From the NCBI RefSeq assembly GCF_000719955.1, contig NZ_JOII01000041.1, positions 1-44,269 of the forward strand: a stretch of 44,269 nt of DNA, in the 5' to 3' direction. The position numbers were made by a program, and so were the translations under genes. The stretch is from Streptomyces albidoflavus (GTDB taxonomy: Bacteria; Actinomycetota; Actinomycetes; Streptomycetales; Streptomycetaceae). Positions 16,243 through 24,474 of the stretch are shown piece by piece (the first letter of the stretch is position 1; every line of letters starts with the position of its first letter). The notes beneath the pieces were generated by a model. That model saw only the letters and a program-made list of their open reading frames with translations. It did no database searches and had not been told where the DNA came from.

Positions 16243-16269
16243 GTCGGGGGCCCAGGTGGAGCCCCCGAC
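16243..16269. terminator. Hairpin terminator
   Basis: GTCGGGGGC and GCCCCCGAC arms with a 9-base loop between the 85-residue and 141-residue genes. Confidence 0.6.
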
Positions 16270-16280
16270 GTTTCAGCGAG

Positions 16281-16538
16281 TCAGCTGTCCGCGGGGTCGG
16301 TGCGGTCAGTCGCGGCGACAGGGGCCGGGGTGCCCTCCTCCTCGGCGGGGAAGTCACGCAGCCTGTCGGCGCGACGCTTGAGCGCGTTCGTGGCAGCCGG
16401 GCGGAAGCGGAGCCAGGAGCGGCCGACGTTCCCGTGCTCGTCCTCGGTGTAGACGACGAGGACGGCACCCTTGGCGTCGGATTCGAGGTTGAAGAGGGTC
16501 ACGGTGCCGGTGATCTCGACGTTCGGGTTCGGCTTCAT
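16281..16538 (-). CDS. Small hypothetical protein
   Basis: 85 residues starting MKPNPNVEITGTVTLFN. The pattern of alternating strands (AVLVVYTEDEHGNVGRSWLRFRP) predicts a small beta-barrel, with an acidic/Pro tail. ACCGAAGGACC precedes the ATG, like the leaders of the neighbouring genes. Function unknown. Confidence 0.65.
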   Translation of the reverse strand: MKPNPNVEITGTVTLFNLESDAKGAVLVVYTEDEHGNVGRSWLRFRPAATNALKRRADRLRDFPAEEEGTPAPVAATDRTDPADS

Positions 16539-16578
16539 GTGCGCTGGTCCTTCGGTTTGTTGGGGGCTGGCGGTCCGG

Positions 16579-16603
16579 GCCGGGGCCCCGAGTGGGCCCC
16601 GGC
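16579..16603. terminator. Hairpin terminator
   Basis: GCCGGGGCCC and GGGCCCCGGC arms around CGAGT, just past the stop at 16614. Confidence 0.65.
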
Positions 16604-16613
16604 GGCGGCGCAG

Positions 16614-17762
16614 TCAGGAGGACTTGACGAGGTCCGAGGTCCACAGGGGGCGGGAGGCGAGGCCGCCGTCGCGGTGGGCGGCGGCGCGGACGGCCGGGAT
16701 CTTGCGGGCCTCGGCGAGGGCCTCCTCGCGGGTCTGGCCGGGGACGTGGGCGAGGGTGGCGCCGGTCTTGTCGGTGATGAGCCACTGACCCTCGATCAGC
16801 TCGCCCATGTCGGGGAGCTCGGGGAGCGGCCCGAGGTCGTCGGCGAGGATGGAGCCGGTCGGCCCGCCGACGAGCTCGACGTCGGCGGCGGCCTTGCCGC
16901 CCGCACGGCGGTAGACCGACTGCACGATGCCGACGGAGGTCTTTCCCGTGGCGGGGTGGGTCCAGATGACGCACTGGCCGGGCCGCATGTGCTCGCCGTA
17001 CTCGGTGGCGATCTCGTCCTCGGTCGCGCGGAGCGCGGCGGCGAGTCGGTCCTCGTAGGCGGCCTGCCGGTCGGCGCGCTCTTGGTCGACGGCCGCCTCG
17101 GTAGCGACGACGGCGGCGGGGGGCCGGGGGCCGATCTGCTCGGCGCAGTCGTCGCAGTGCGGGGCGTCGGTCCAGGGGCGGACGCCGTGGCCGGCGGGGA
17201 GCCAGGGGCGGACGCCGTGGCGTGCGAGGAGGTCGAGGAGTTCGGCGGCGCCGCGGCTGCGGGCGGCGCGGGTGGCGTGGTGGGCGTCGGATTCCTCGGC
17301 GAGGTCCGCCAGGAGCGCGGCGACGTCGGCGAGGTGGCCGAGGAGCCAGCGGGGGGTGGCGGTGCGTCCGCTGGTGACGTGCTGCCAGACCTGCCGGTAC
17401 GGGGCGCTGTCGGCGTCGGCGTGAATTTCGCCGAGCTCGGCCTCGTAGGCGTCGCAGAAGCGCTTGGGCAGCGGGAGGAGGACCTCCTCGTCGATGGCCG
17501 GGGCCTCCTTGGTGGTGGCCGGGGCGTCGACACCGAGGGCCTCGTATCCGGCGGCGGTGAGCCGCAGGACGGGAACCTCCAAGCCGCCGTCGGCGGGAAC
17601 CGTCTCAATGAGGTTGAGCGCGGCGAGGCGGGCCTCGGTGCGGTGGTGCAGGACGCGGAATCCGATCCAGCAACCGGAGGACCCGTTGACGCGGGCGGCG
17701 ACGCGGCGGGGGGTCTCGTGGATGACCTGGAGGGCGGCGAGCTGGGGGGCGGTGAGCTTCAA
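16614..17762 (-). CDS. Hypothetical protein with N-terminal winged-helix-like region
   Basis: 382 residues from TTG at 17762, preferred because GAAGGAG lies 8 bases upstream; an ATG at 17819 has no ribosome site and overlaps the operator region. Residues 1-75 look like a winged helix (LTAPQLAALQVIHETPRRVA ... LRLTAAGYEALG). The middle is helical. A CDDC pair lies near residue 200, with a 13-residue duplication of GHGVRPW next to it. The C-terminal 130 residues are beta-rich. No family recognised. Confidence 0.65.
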   Translation of the reverse strand: MKLTAPQLAALQVIHETPRRVAARVNGSSGCWIGFRVLHHRTEARLAALNLIETVPADGGLEVPVLRLTAAGYEALGVDAPATTKEAPAIDEEVLLPLPKRFCDAYEAELGEIHADADSAPYRQVWQHVTSGRTATPRWLLGHLADVAALLADLAEESDAHHATRAARSRGAAELLDLLARHGVRPWLPAGHGVRPWTDAPHCDDCAEQIGPRPPAAVVATEAAVDQERADRQAAYEDRLAAALRATEDEIATEYGEHMRPGQCVIWTHPATGKTSVGIVQSVYRRAGGKAAADVELVGGPTGSILADDLGPLPELPDMGELIEGQWLITDKTGATLAHVPGQTREEALAEARKIPAVRAAAHRDGGLASRPLWTSDLVKSS

Positions 17763-17823
17763 GAGGGGTTCTCCTTCGGTGCGGTGTGTCGTGCTGTGGG
17801 TCGACAATGACACACTCACACAT

Positions 17824-17848
17824 CACCTGCAAGTTGCACTCACAGTTG
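17824..17848 (-). promoter_or_regulatory. ACTTGTAGT-type operator site b
   Basis: Minus strand reads CAACTGTGAGTGCAACTTG then CAGGTG. It lies 60-85 bases before the TTG start at 17762, and the DNA between site and start resembles the leader at 15636-15725. Confidence 0.5.
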
Positions 17849-17880
17849 AATTCATTTTCGAATCACGAAGGGTACGCGGT

Positions 17881-17943
17881 GCCCCTCTCCGGGGTCCGTG
17901 ACGGCCCCCCTCGGAGGGGGCATCGCGGACCCCGAAGAGGGGC
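17881..17943. terminator. Two-tier hairpin terminator
   Basis: Outer arms GCCCCTCTCCGGGGTCCG and CGGACCCCGAAGAGGGGC, with an inner CCCCCTC/GGAGGGGG pair. It ends 10 bases before the stop of the leftward transfer operon at 17953 and so probably terminates it. Confidence 0.8.
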
Positions 17944-17952
17944 GCGATCTGA

Positions 17953-18570
17953 TCAGTCCTCAGCGGCGCCGGCGCCCTGCATCTTGCGCTCGTGCCGTCG
18001 CTCTCCGTAGGCGCCCGCCTCGCGGATGCCGTCACGGGCGACGCCGATCCCCTCGCGTCCGAGGCTCGATGCCGACTCGACGGCCGAGGCGCCGGCGGTG
18101 GCGATCTGTCCAGCGGCGCCCGCCACGGCAGCGAGGGCGCCGAACGCGGCCGTCATCGCGCCGCCCGTGGCCCGACCGGCAGGCTTGGGCGGCCCGGCCT
18201 TGGCGGCCTTCCCGTTCTTTGCGTCCGCGGCTGCGGCGGCGCGGGCGGCGGTCGAGTTGGCCGCGGCTGCGCCGACGGCGGCGAGGATGCCCTCAACCTT
18301 GGTCCCGTCACCGAGGGTGAGGCGGAAGCGGCCGGGCTTGCCCTGGGCGAGGATGCCGAGGTTCGCGGCGGTGAGCTGCTCGACGGGGAAGAAGCACTGC
18401 GCGCGGCGCCCGCCGCCCTCGCCGCGGTGCTTCTGCCCGCACGTCGCGGTGACGGTCTTCCCGTTCGCCATGAGGGTGAGCTCGCGCGGGGTGTCGCGTT
18501 CGCTGCGGCCGGGGCACCGGACGGTGCCGTCTCCGATCTTGAGGGGTCCACGGACCTTGATCGCGGTCAT
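17953..18570 (-). CDS. Transfer-operon hypothetical protein
   Basis: 205 residues, GGAG upstream of ATG 18570. The N-terminal 65 residues contain three or four Cys (RCPG, TCGQKH, QCFF) that could bind zinc. The C-terminal two thirds are Ala-rich helices with a weak hydrophobic stretch near 145-165. It is the last gene of the TraB/Spd-like operon, 12 bases after the SpdB-like gene. Role unknown; Spd-like by position only. Confidence 0.65.
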   Translation of the reverse strand: MTAIKVRGPLKIGDGTVRCPGRSERDTPRELTLMANGKTVTATCGQKHRGEGGGRRAQCFFPVEQLTAANLGILAQGKPGRFRLTLGDGTKVEGILAAVGAAAANSTAARAAAAADAKNGKAAKAGPPKPAGRATGGAMTAAFGALAAVAGAAGQIATAGASAVESASSLGREGIGVARDGIREAGAYGERRHERKMQGAGAAED

Positions 18571-18582
18571 GGGTGGGGCTCC

Positions 18583-19098
18583 TTACTTCTTGGTGATGGC
18601 GGTTGCGGTGGCGGTGGCCTTGGCGAACAGGCCCCGGGCGGTGCTGGTGGCGGTGGCGGTGGCGGTGGCGCTTCCCCCGCCGGCGCATCGCTTGACCACG
18701 ACGACGAACAGGCCGAGAACGACCGCCAGGACGAGCGCGAACTTGGCCAGGAGGACGAGAGAGGCAACGAGGGCGGCGAGGCCCTCGGCGAACAGGCCGA
18801 GGGCGTATGCGCCGAGGACCGAGGACCCGGAGAGGGACAGGGCCAGGAGCGCCGTCGTCTTGGCCCAGGCGGGGACGGGCGCGGCCGGGGCGGTCTCGGG
18901 GGCGGCGGCGGGGCCGGTGGACTCCATCTTGGAGACCAGGAGCCAGACCCGGGCGCCGTTGGGGGTAAGGGCCTCGACGGCGCCCGGGATGGGCACCGGG
19001 GACAGGTACGGGAGGGTCGTCGCCGGTACGGCCGCCTCGACGGGCTCGGGGCGGTAGAGGACCGGCTCGGCGGGAGCGGTGCGGGCGGTGACGTCCAT
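18583..19098 (-). CDS. SpdB-like spread membrane protein
   Basis: 171 residues. A Pro/Ala-rich soluble N terminus is followed by two hydrophobic segments (about 82-103 and 108-140) and a low-complexity tail of alternating Ala-Thr. Small membrane proteins directly downstream of traB are the Spd proteins that carry plasmid between compartments inside recipient Streptomyces mycelium. Assignment is from topology, size and position; Spd proteins share little sequence. Confidence 0.6.
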   Translation of the reverse strand: MDVTARTAPAEPVLYRPEPVEAAVPATTLPYLSPVPIPGAVEALTPNGARVWLLVSKMESTGPAAAPETAPAAPVPAWAKTTALLALSLSGSSVLGAYALGLFAEGLAALVASLVLLAKFALVLAVVLGLFVVVVKRCAGGGSATATATATSTARGLFAKATATATAITKK

Positions 19099-19131
19099 CG
19101 GGGCTCGACTCCTTGCGCGCGGGGTTTCTGG

Positions 19132-19310
19132 GTGTCGGGGCGGTGTCCCGGGGAGTGGCTTTGCCCCTATTTGTGCAGGTCTGGGCGGTGTCTATGGGGG
19201 TGTCGGGCCCCTGGGCGGGGTGTCCGCTGGGGACACCCCGACCGGGGGGCCGACACGTCCGGGACACGTCCCCACCTGCGGTTTTGCGGCGGGGACACCT
19301 TCCCGGACAC
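19132..19310. repeat. Ten-copy GTGTC/GACAC array, candidate clt transfer locus
   Basis: GTGTC occurs at 19132, 19143, 19188, 19200 and 19220, then its complement GACAC at 19232, 19252, 19263, 19294 and 19306. The centre is the palindrome GGGGTGTCC/GGACACCCC at 19217-19239. The array fills the gap between the TraB-like stop and the SpdB-like start, where pSVH1-type plasmids keep the TraB recognition repeats. Confidence 0.7.
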
Positions 19311-19324
19311 GTCGGTTCGTCCCG

Positions 19325-21550
19325 TTATGCACCGAGTACGAGCGTCAGGTCCGTGCGGCGGAATCCGCGGCCCTCGGCGCCCGCGAGGGTGCGCACCTTG
19401 ACGCGGTCGAGGCTGCGGCCCGATCCGTCGAGGGCCTCCTCGATCTCGCGGCCGAGGCGAGCGCCGACGCGGCTCGACCACTGCTTGTCGCTCTCGCCGT
19501 CGCGCTGGCCCCAGTCGGCCGCCGGGTCCTGCTGGTGCAGGAGCCGGGCAATATCGATGCTGCCGAGCTCCTCGACCCCGGCCTCGTCGAACGCGGCCCG
19601 CATCTGGGCGAGGATGCCGGACACCGTCAGGAGGCCCGACGCGGCGTAGCCGGTGAGGGTGCCGGCCTCGATGCGCAGGGCCCGACCACGAGCGCAGATG
19701 ACCTCGAACTCTCGCGGGGTGATCAGGTCGACTTGGAGCTTCTCAGAACCGGCCTCCTCGGCAAGGATGCCGACGCCGATCCGGCCCAGTCCGGCCGCAG
19801 TGTGCCCGCGCTTGGCCTGTCCGTCGCCGAGGATCATGTCGGACGACGTGTCGTCCACGGTGTGCACGCTGTACCGCTTGAGGATGACGTCGCGGAAGTC
19901 CGTCGGGACCGACTTCGCACTCGGACGCTGCGCCGCGGCCACGATGATGAGGCCGCAGGCCCGGCCGCGCCGGATCAGGCGGGCGAGCTTCTCGACGAGG
20001 GCGGCGAACTCCTTCACGCCGTCCTTACGGGCGAGGACCACGCCGAACGCTTCCTGAATCTCGTCGATCAGGAACATCAACACTGGCATCCCGTGCGCCT
20101 CGGCCATGGCGGGCGTCAGGCGCATGTCGGGGCGCTCGGCCTTGGGCATGCGCCGGATCTTGGCAAAGCGGGTGTCCATTTCCTCGATCAGCTCGTCGAC
20201 GAGCTCAATGAACTCGTCGACGCTCCCGGGGTCGGCGCCGATGATCACGCGGTGCGCGATGTTTTCGAGCTCCTCCCAGTCCGCGCCGCCCTTGAAGTCG
20301 GCGAGGAGCATCCGGCACTGAGGGTCGAGGGCGCCCGCGGCGGCCGGTACTCGCATTGCCGAGGTCTTGCCGTAGCCCTGCGCGCCGCCGAACAGCATGG
20401 AGGACCAAAGGAGTTGGAGCGTCTTCCGCAGGCCCTTTCGGTTCGAGCCGTAGGGGACGCCGTCCCAGATGGACCAGCGGTCGGCGTCGACCAGGGGCGA
20501 CGCCGGGGCGTCTCCGGCGAACGGCACGGTTGCCGCCACCCAGAGGATGACGTCGTTCGGGGTCTCCCCTTGCGTCAGGTCGATGCGTTCAAGCGACAGG
20601 CCCAGAGCTCCGGCGAACGCCTCGGCCTTGTTCTTGATCGCCTTGCAGACCAGACCGGCCGGGGTCTTGAACGCGACGGTGGTGTTCCCGAGGTCGTCCC
20701 GGGTGGTGAGGCCCACGGGCTTGATCGTCTGCTCGGACGACAGGAGCTTGATGTCCCGCAGGGCGTTGGTGATCCGCTCGTCAGTCACCGGGCCGTCATG
20801 GTCGGCGGCGGCGGTGCTGTCGAGGAGCGCGAACGCCCCATCGGGCGCCCGGCGGGCGAGCTCGCGGTGTCCCAGGACGTACAGGAGGCCAAAGAACGGG
20901 ATCAGGGCCGGAGCGGTGAGGACCAGGCCCCAGGTCTCCCCAAGCGCAACGACGGCGGCGGCGTAGGAGGTGCAGCCGGTCAGGGCGTAGACGGTGACCG
21001 GCTCGCGGCGCCTCTGCTTGGCCTCCTTGCGCCGGTCGGCCCGCAGGTCGGCGATGTGCTCGGCACCGGCCTTGGCACGGCGGACCTTGTCGGCGAGCTC
21101 GCCGTACTCGGTGGCGAACAGGTACGACCAGGCGTCCCGGGCGCCGACGCGGGCGCCGATGGCGCTCGTCTTGATGAACCGCCACAGGTAGACGGGGCTG
21201 CGGGTGGCGTGGAAGGCGGCCGAGTTGAGCCACACCGCGCGGCGCTGCCGCCACACGCCCGGGTCGAGGAACGTCTCGGGGATGATCGGGCGCAGGCCGA
21301 GGGATGCGCGCTCGTCCTCGTCGAGCTCCTCCTCGTCGAGCTGCTCGAAGGTGCCGGCCTCGGCCGGGGCCTCCTCGACCTTGTCCAGCCGCACCGTGCC
21401 GGTGAAGACGTCGGCGACGCCGTTCTCGGTCTGCTGTGCGGCGGCCCGGGAGAGCTCGCCGAGGCGGAGGAGGGTCTCGGGGTCCTGAAAGGCGGCGAGG
21501 TCGACGAGCTGCGCCTCGCGCTCGGCGTGCTCGGTCTTGGTGGTGCTCAT
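19325..21550 (-). CDS. TraB/FtsK-type DNA translocase
   Basis: 741 residues. Residues 1-200 are cytosolic with a charged start; hydrophobic segments near 205-250 anchor it in the membrane. The motor has Walker A GGAQGYGKTSA near residue 394 and Walker B LMFLIDEIQEAF near 492, and the C-terminal 120 residues could read DNA sequence. Streptomyces TraB proteins are FtsK-like pumps that move double-stranded plasmid DNA between mycelia from 8-bp clt repeats, without a relaxase. Small membrane genes on both sides and the GntR gene at 24475 are typical companions. It differs clearly from the other FtsK-type protein at 7758, so the plasmid has two. Confidence 0.85.
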   Translation of the reverse strand: MSTTKTEHAEREAQLVDLAAFQDPETLLRLGELSRAAAQQTENGVADVFTGTVRLDKVEEAPAEAGTFEQLDEEELDEDERASLGLRPIIPETFLDPGVWRQRRAVWLNSAAFHATRSPVYLWRFIKTSAIGARVGARDAWSYLFATEYGELADKVRRAKAGAEHIADLRADRRKEAKQRRREPVTVYALTGCTSYAAAVVALGETWGLVLTAPALIPFFGLLYVLGHRELARRAPDGAFALLDSTAAADHDGPVTDERITNALRDIKLLSSEQTIKPVGLTTRDDLGNTTVAFKTPAGLVCKAIKNKAEAFAGALGLSLERIDLTQGETPNDVILWVAATVPFAGDAPASPLVDADRWSIWDGVPYGSNRKGLRKTLQLLWSSMLFGGAQGYGKTSAMRVPAAAGALDPQCRMLLADFKGGADWEELENIAHRVIIGADPGSVDEFIELVDELIEEMDTRFAKIRRMPKAERPDMRLTPAMAEAHGMPVLMFLIDEIQEAFGVVLARKDGVKEFAALVEKLARLIRRGRACGLIIVAAAQRPSAKSVPTDFRDVILKRYSVHTVDDTSSDMILGDGQAKRGHTAAGLGRIGVGILAEEAGSEKLQVDLITPREFEVICARGRALRIEAGTLTGYAASGLLTVSGILAQMRAAFDEAGVEELGSIDIARLLHQQDPAADWGQRDGESDKQWSSRVGARLGREIEEALDGSGRSLDRVKVRTLAGAEGRGFRRTDLTLVLGA

Positions 21551-21583
21551 GCGGTGGTTCCTTCCTCAAGTGCGGGGGACCGT

Positions 21584-21622
21584 CGGCCCGGCCGCCGAGC
21601 GGGGGAGGGGCGGCCGGGCCGG
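21584..21622. terminator. Intercistronic hairpin before TraB-like gene
   Basis: CGGCCCGGCCGCC and GGCGGCCGGGCCGG arms in the 105-base gap upstream of the TraB-like gene. It may attenuate operon transcription or protect an mRNA end. Confidence 0.5.
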
Positions 21623-21655
21623 GGGTGGATCAGTGGGCCGCGTGCTCGCGGGCGA

Positions 21656-21898
21656 TCACTTCTTGCCCGCCTTCTCCTTCTTGGCGGCGGCCTCGGCCTT
21701 CTTGGTGGCCGCGCGGACCGCCGCCGCCTTGGCGGCGGAGCGGATCAGGGCCGGGCCGAACAGGACGAGAGCGAAGATCACGGCGCCGATGGCGGCGGAC
21801 CACGTCCACCCGTTCTCGGGCGAGAGGGTGATCGTCGGGTAGATGCCGGCGGGGGCCGCGAGAATCAGGCGCCGGGGCGGGGTGAACGAGGCGCTCAT
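21656..21898 (-). CDS. Small transfer-operon membrane protein
   Basis: 80 residues. One membrane segment (WTWSAAIGAVIFALVLFGPAL, about 31-51) is followed by an Ala/Lys-rich basic tail that should face the cytosol. Its ATG shares a base with the stop of the 410-residue gene. Spd-like by context; function unknown. Confidence 0.65.
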   Translation of the reverse strand: MSASFTPPRRLILAAPAGIYPTITLSPENGWTWSAAIGAVIFALVLFGPALIRSAAKAAAVRAATKKAEAAAKKEKAGKK

Positions 21899-23130
21899 CA
21901 GTTCTTCCTCTCGGCCTTGACCGCGTCACGGAGCTGCATCGCGTACCGGGTGTTGCCGCCCCCGATAGCCATGCGCACGTTGCTCACGGAGAGGTCCGCA
22001 GCGCCCCCGGGGAGAACATCCGCGAGGGAGCGGACGCGGTCGAGGTGGGTCTCGTCGAGAGGCTTGTTCGGGACCTTCGGAGCGGTCCGTCCGGCGAGGC
22101 GGCCGGTTACCCGCTTCCCTTTGCGCCCAAGGGTTTTCGCGGTTCGGCCCTCCTTGCTCGGCCCCCCATTCGGGCCCTTCCCGGAGCGGCGCGCGGCTGG
22201 GCCGTCGTCGCCGCCGTCACCGCCGAACACGTCGTCGAGGAGTTGCTCGACGATGAGCGTCTCGACGCCCACGCCGTGCGCTGCGGCGAGCGCCTTGCCC
22301 GCCTGGCCGCGGCGGGCGACGACACCGGCGGTGACGGCAATGTCGGCGCCGTGCGTGTCTCGCCACGCGTCCCGCCACGCGGTCTCGGTGTCGACGGTGC
22401 CGTACGGGTGCGCGGTCAGGATGTCGGTGTACCGGGCGTAGACGTCACGGAACCGGCGGCGGCGCTTGCGGTCGTGCCGGCGGCGACGCCGGGCCTCTTT
22501 GCGCTGGGCCTTGGTGCGGGTGGCCTTGGTGCCGTGTCGGCCCCACCCGCGGACCTCCCAGAAGAACACGCCCGCGTAGCTCGCGGCGGCGAGGACCCAG
22601 GCGAGCCACCCGCCGCCGGGCGCGTGCGAGTAGTTGATGACGGCGGCGAAGCTTGCGCATGCCCACATGACGACCCGGAACCGCCCGACGGGGCGGCCCT
22701 CGCGCTTGGCGCGCTCACCGCTCACGGTGGCGACCCAGGCCCCGGCCTCCAGCATCACGGCCAGGCACAGGCTGATGATCCCGGGGAGGTCCTCCCCGTT
22801 GAGGGCGCGGAGCTGGAAGAACAGGGCCGGGACGATGCCGCACGCCATGACGACCAGGGCGCCGACGGTGTCACCCTCCTTGCCGAGCTTGGCGGCCAGC
22901 TCGGCGCGGGCCTTCTTCCGCTCGGCCTTGCGGCGGGTCTTGTCCCGCTTGCGCTCGGCGCGGACGCGACGCTCCTCCTCGGTGCGGGCCTCGCGCTCCT
23001 TGCGGCGCTCCTCGGCGAGGGCGGCGCGCTCCTGGCGGGCGGCCTCAGCCTCGGCGAGGCGGTCGAGGCGGTCCTCGGCGCGGTCCGTCGCCCGGTCCCG
23101 GCGGCGCTCCTCGTAGAACGTCTGACTCAT
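21898..23130 (-). CDS. DUF2637-like four-helix transfer protein
   Basis: 410 residues. A very charged Arg/Glu/Ala coiled-coil N terminus (1-85) precedes four membrane helices (about 88-108, 114-136, 148-166, 171-193), then a highly basic stretch and a soluble tail with an HTH-like part (VRSLADVLPGGAADLSVSNV). This resembles DUF2637-type proteins of Streptomyces integrative and plasmid transfer operons (SpdA/SpdB class). It overlaps the 95-residue gene by 4 bases. Probably a membrane partner in plasmid spread. Confidence 0.65.
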   Translation of the reverse strand: MSQTFYEERRRDRATDRAEDRLDRLAEAEAARQERAALAEERRKEREARTEEERRVRAERKRDKTRRKAERKKARAELAAKLGKEGDTVGALVVMACGIVPALFFQLRALNGEDLPGIISLCLAVMLEAGAWVATVSGERAKREGRPVGRFRVVMWACASFAAVINYSHAPGGGWLAWVLAAASYAGVFFWEVRGWGRHGTKATRTKAQRKEARRRRRHDRKRRRRFRDVYARYTDILTAHPYGTVDTETAWRDAWRDTHGADIAVTAGVVARRGQAGKALAAAHGVGVETLIVEQLLDDVFGGDGGDDGPAARRSGKGPNGGPSKEGRTAKTLGRKGKRVTGRLAGRTAPKVPNKPLDETHLDRVRSLADVLPGGAADLSVSNVRMAIGGGNTRYAMQLRDAVKAERKN

Positions 23131-23414
23131 TCGGCGATCTCCTTACGGGCGGCCCGGCGGCGAGCCGTGAAGCACAGGGGGCAGTGAGGGAAGGGGTGCA
23201 GGCGGCCGAACCGGTCGGCGCGGATGCTCTCGGCAGCGAGGAGCGTCCCGACGACGGCGGCGGTGATGGCCTGTCCGGCGTGTCCGGCGATCAGCGAGAC
23301 GACGAACCAGTCAGCGAGGAGGAACAGGACCAGGGCCCCGGTGGCGATGTGGTGGACGGCGGCGGCGAGTCCGGCGGCCGAGACGACGAGGACACGGCGG
23401 GCGACGGCAGTCAT
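23127..23414 (-). CDS. Small membrane protein in transfer operon
   Basis: 95 residues, two to three hydrophobic segments (about 8-30, 28-45, 50-65), then HPFPHCPLC and a basic tail. Overlaps both neighbours by 4 bases. The CPLC plus His could bind a metal. Spd-like by context. Confidence 0.65.
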   Translation of the reverse strand: MTAVARRVLVVSAAGLAAAVHHIATGALVLFLLADWFVVSLIAGHAGQAITAAVVGTLLAAESIRADRFGRLHPFPHCPLCFTARRRAARKEIAE

Positions 23415-23596
23415 CGGGCGACCTCCTGCCTCTGGTGGCGGTCGAGGGCCTCGCGGTCACTGCGGCGGCGGTTCTCGACGGCCCAGAGCTCGGCGCACCG
23501 GGCGGCCTGGTGGACGTCGGTCCGGCGGGTGAAGCCGTGGGCGGCGAGGGTCTCCTCGGAGACGGCGCCGACCAGGGCACACGCGGCGGCGGTCAT
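23411..23596 (-). CDS. 61-residue hypothetical in transfer operon
   Basis: Starts MTAAACALVGAVSEETL and is otherwise helical and charged, with no membrane segment. Four-base overlaps on both sides with real genes are the main evidence that it is translated. Function unknown. Confidence 0.6.
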   Translation of the reverse strand: MTAAACALVGAVSEETLAAHGFTRRTDVHQAARCAELWAVENRRRSDREALDRHQRQEVAR

Positions 23597-23901
23597 CGGG
23601 CCGTGCGGGGGGTCGGAACCGCGGGCACGGCCGGGGGTGCCGACGGAGCGGTGCGGGGGCGGGGAAACGTCGCGGCCACTCGAACGGCAAGACGGACGAG
23701 GATGGCGGCCCCGGCAAGGAGCGCAGCGGCCTTGGCCCCGGTCACCAGGGCGGTGAGGAGGGTCACGACGAGCGGCGCGGCCAGCTGGGCGAGGCCCGCG
23801 AGGACCAGGACCAGGACCAGGAGGGCAGCGGGGTGCAGCCGGTCGGCGGAGCCGAGGAGGGCGCGGGCCGCGCGGGCGGCGGAGTGGCGGGTGATCGTCA
23901 C
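23593..23901 (-). CDS. Small membrane protein in transfer operon
   Basis: 102 residues from GTG 23901, which overlaps the upstream stop (GTGA); a slightly longer frame is less likely. Two hydrophobic segments (about 27-48 and 57-80) are followed by a Pro/Ala tail. Spd-like by context. Confidence 0.65.
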   Translation of the reverse strand: MTITRHSAARAARALLGSADRLHPAALLVLVLVLAGLAQLAAPLVVTLLTALVTGAKAAALLAGAAILVRLAVRVAATFPRPRTAPSAPPAVPAVPTPRTAR

Positions 23902-24263
23902 GCGGCCCACCGCCCGAGGCCCTCGTCGATCCCGTCGAGGTCGTACCCGGCGGCGTCGGCGCGCTCCAGCTCGTCGGCGAGGACGAGGAGGCGGCCGTAC
24001 GAGCGGGGGATGTCGATGAACCCGGTGTCGATCATGTCGACGAGGGCGGTGACGCGGGCGTACTCGTCGCCGAAGGCGTCGAGGAGGGCGGCGGCGTGGG
24101 CGGCGTCGCTCAGGTCGTCGGCGATCTTGTACTCGTGGCCGGTGATGAGGTCGACGTCGAGGCCGATCACGGCGGAGAGGTCGAGGCGGGCCGCCTGGTC
24201 GAGGTGGCGGGCGGCGGTGGCGATTCGCGGAATCCTGCCGATTTCAGGCATGGTGGTGCTCAT
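23898..24263 (-). CDS. First gene of TraB/Spd-like operon, hypothetical
   Basis: 121 residues with AAGGGAG before the ATG. Soluble, acidic and helical (VIGLDVDLITGHEYKIADDL ...). It is the promoter-proximal gene of a leftward eight-to-nine-gene operon, about 100 bases from the CATTCCTAGGAATG operators, so it should be the first product repressed by the GntR protein. No family recognised. Confidence 0.65.
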   Translation of the reverse strand: MSTTMPEIGRIPRIATAARHLDQAARLDLSAVIGLDVDLITGHEYKIADDLSDAAHAAALLDAFGDEYARVTALVDMIDTGFIDIPRSYGRLLVLADELERADAAGYDLDGIDEGLGRWAA

Positions 24264-24364
24264 GCGGTCAACTCCCTTACTGAGTTCCCGCCAGCGGTCC
24301 CGTTGCGTCTAGCCACGCGCGGGGCCGCGCCCTTTCGGGCTTGCGGTGTACGTATCAGGTCGAA

Positions 24365-24384
24365 CGCCATTCCTAGGATTGGCG
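24365..24384. promoter_or_regulatory. GntR operator 1
   Basis: CGCCATTCCTAGGATTGGCG, a palindrome with one mismatched pair, between the divergent transfer operon and the GntR gene. Shares TTCCTAGGA with operator 2. Confidence 0.7.
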
Positions 24385-24425
24385 ACGCGAGATGACCATG
24401 ACACTTCCACCGAGGGACTGTCAAG

Positions 24426-24439
24426 CATTCCTAGGAATG
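24426..24439. promoter_or_regulatory. GntR operator 2
   Basis: Perfect palindrome CATTCCTAGGAATG, extended imperfectly by AAG and GTGCTT, 36 bases before the GntR start. Suggests autoregulation. Confidence 0.75.
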
Positions 24440-24474
24440 TGCTTCACTGATCCCACCCGACAGGAGGAGCGAAG

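Noticed and set aside
16434..17810. Plus-strand open frame of 458 codons
   Set aside because: Gly/Val-rich antisense frame to the genes at 16281-17762, which have ribosome sites and terminators.
19079..22441. Plus-strand open frame of 1120 codons
   Set aside because: Antisense shadow of the TraB-like, SpdB-like and DUF2637-like genes; no ribosome site, no recognisable domains and Gly/Arg/Ala composition typical of the wrong strand in high-GC DNA.
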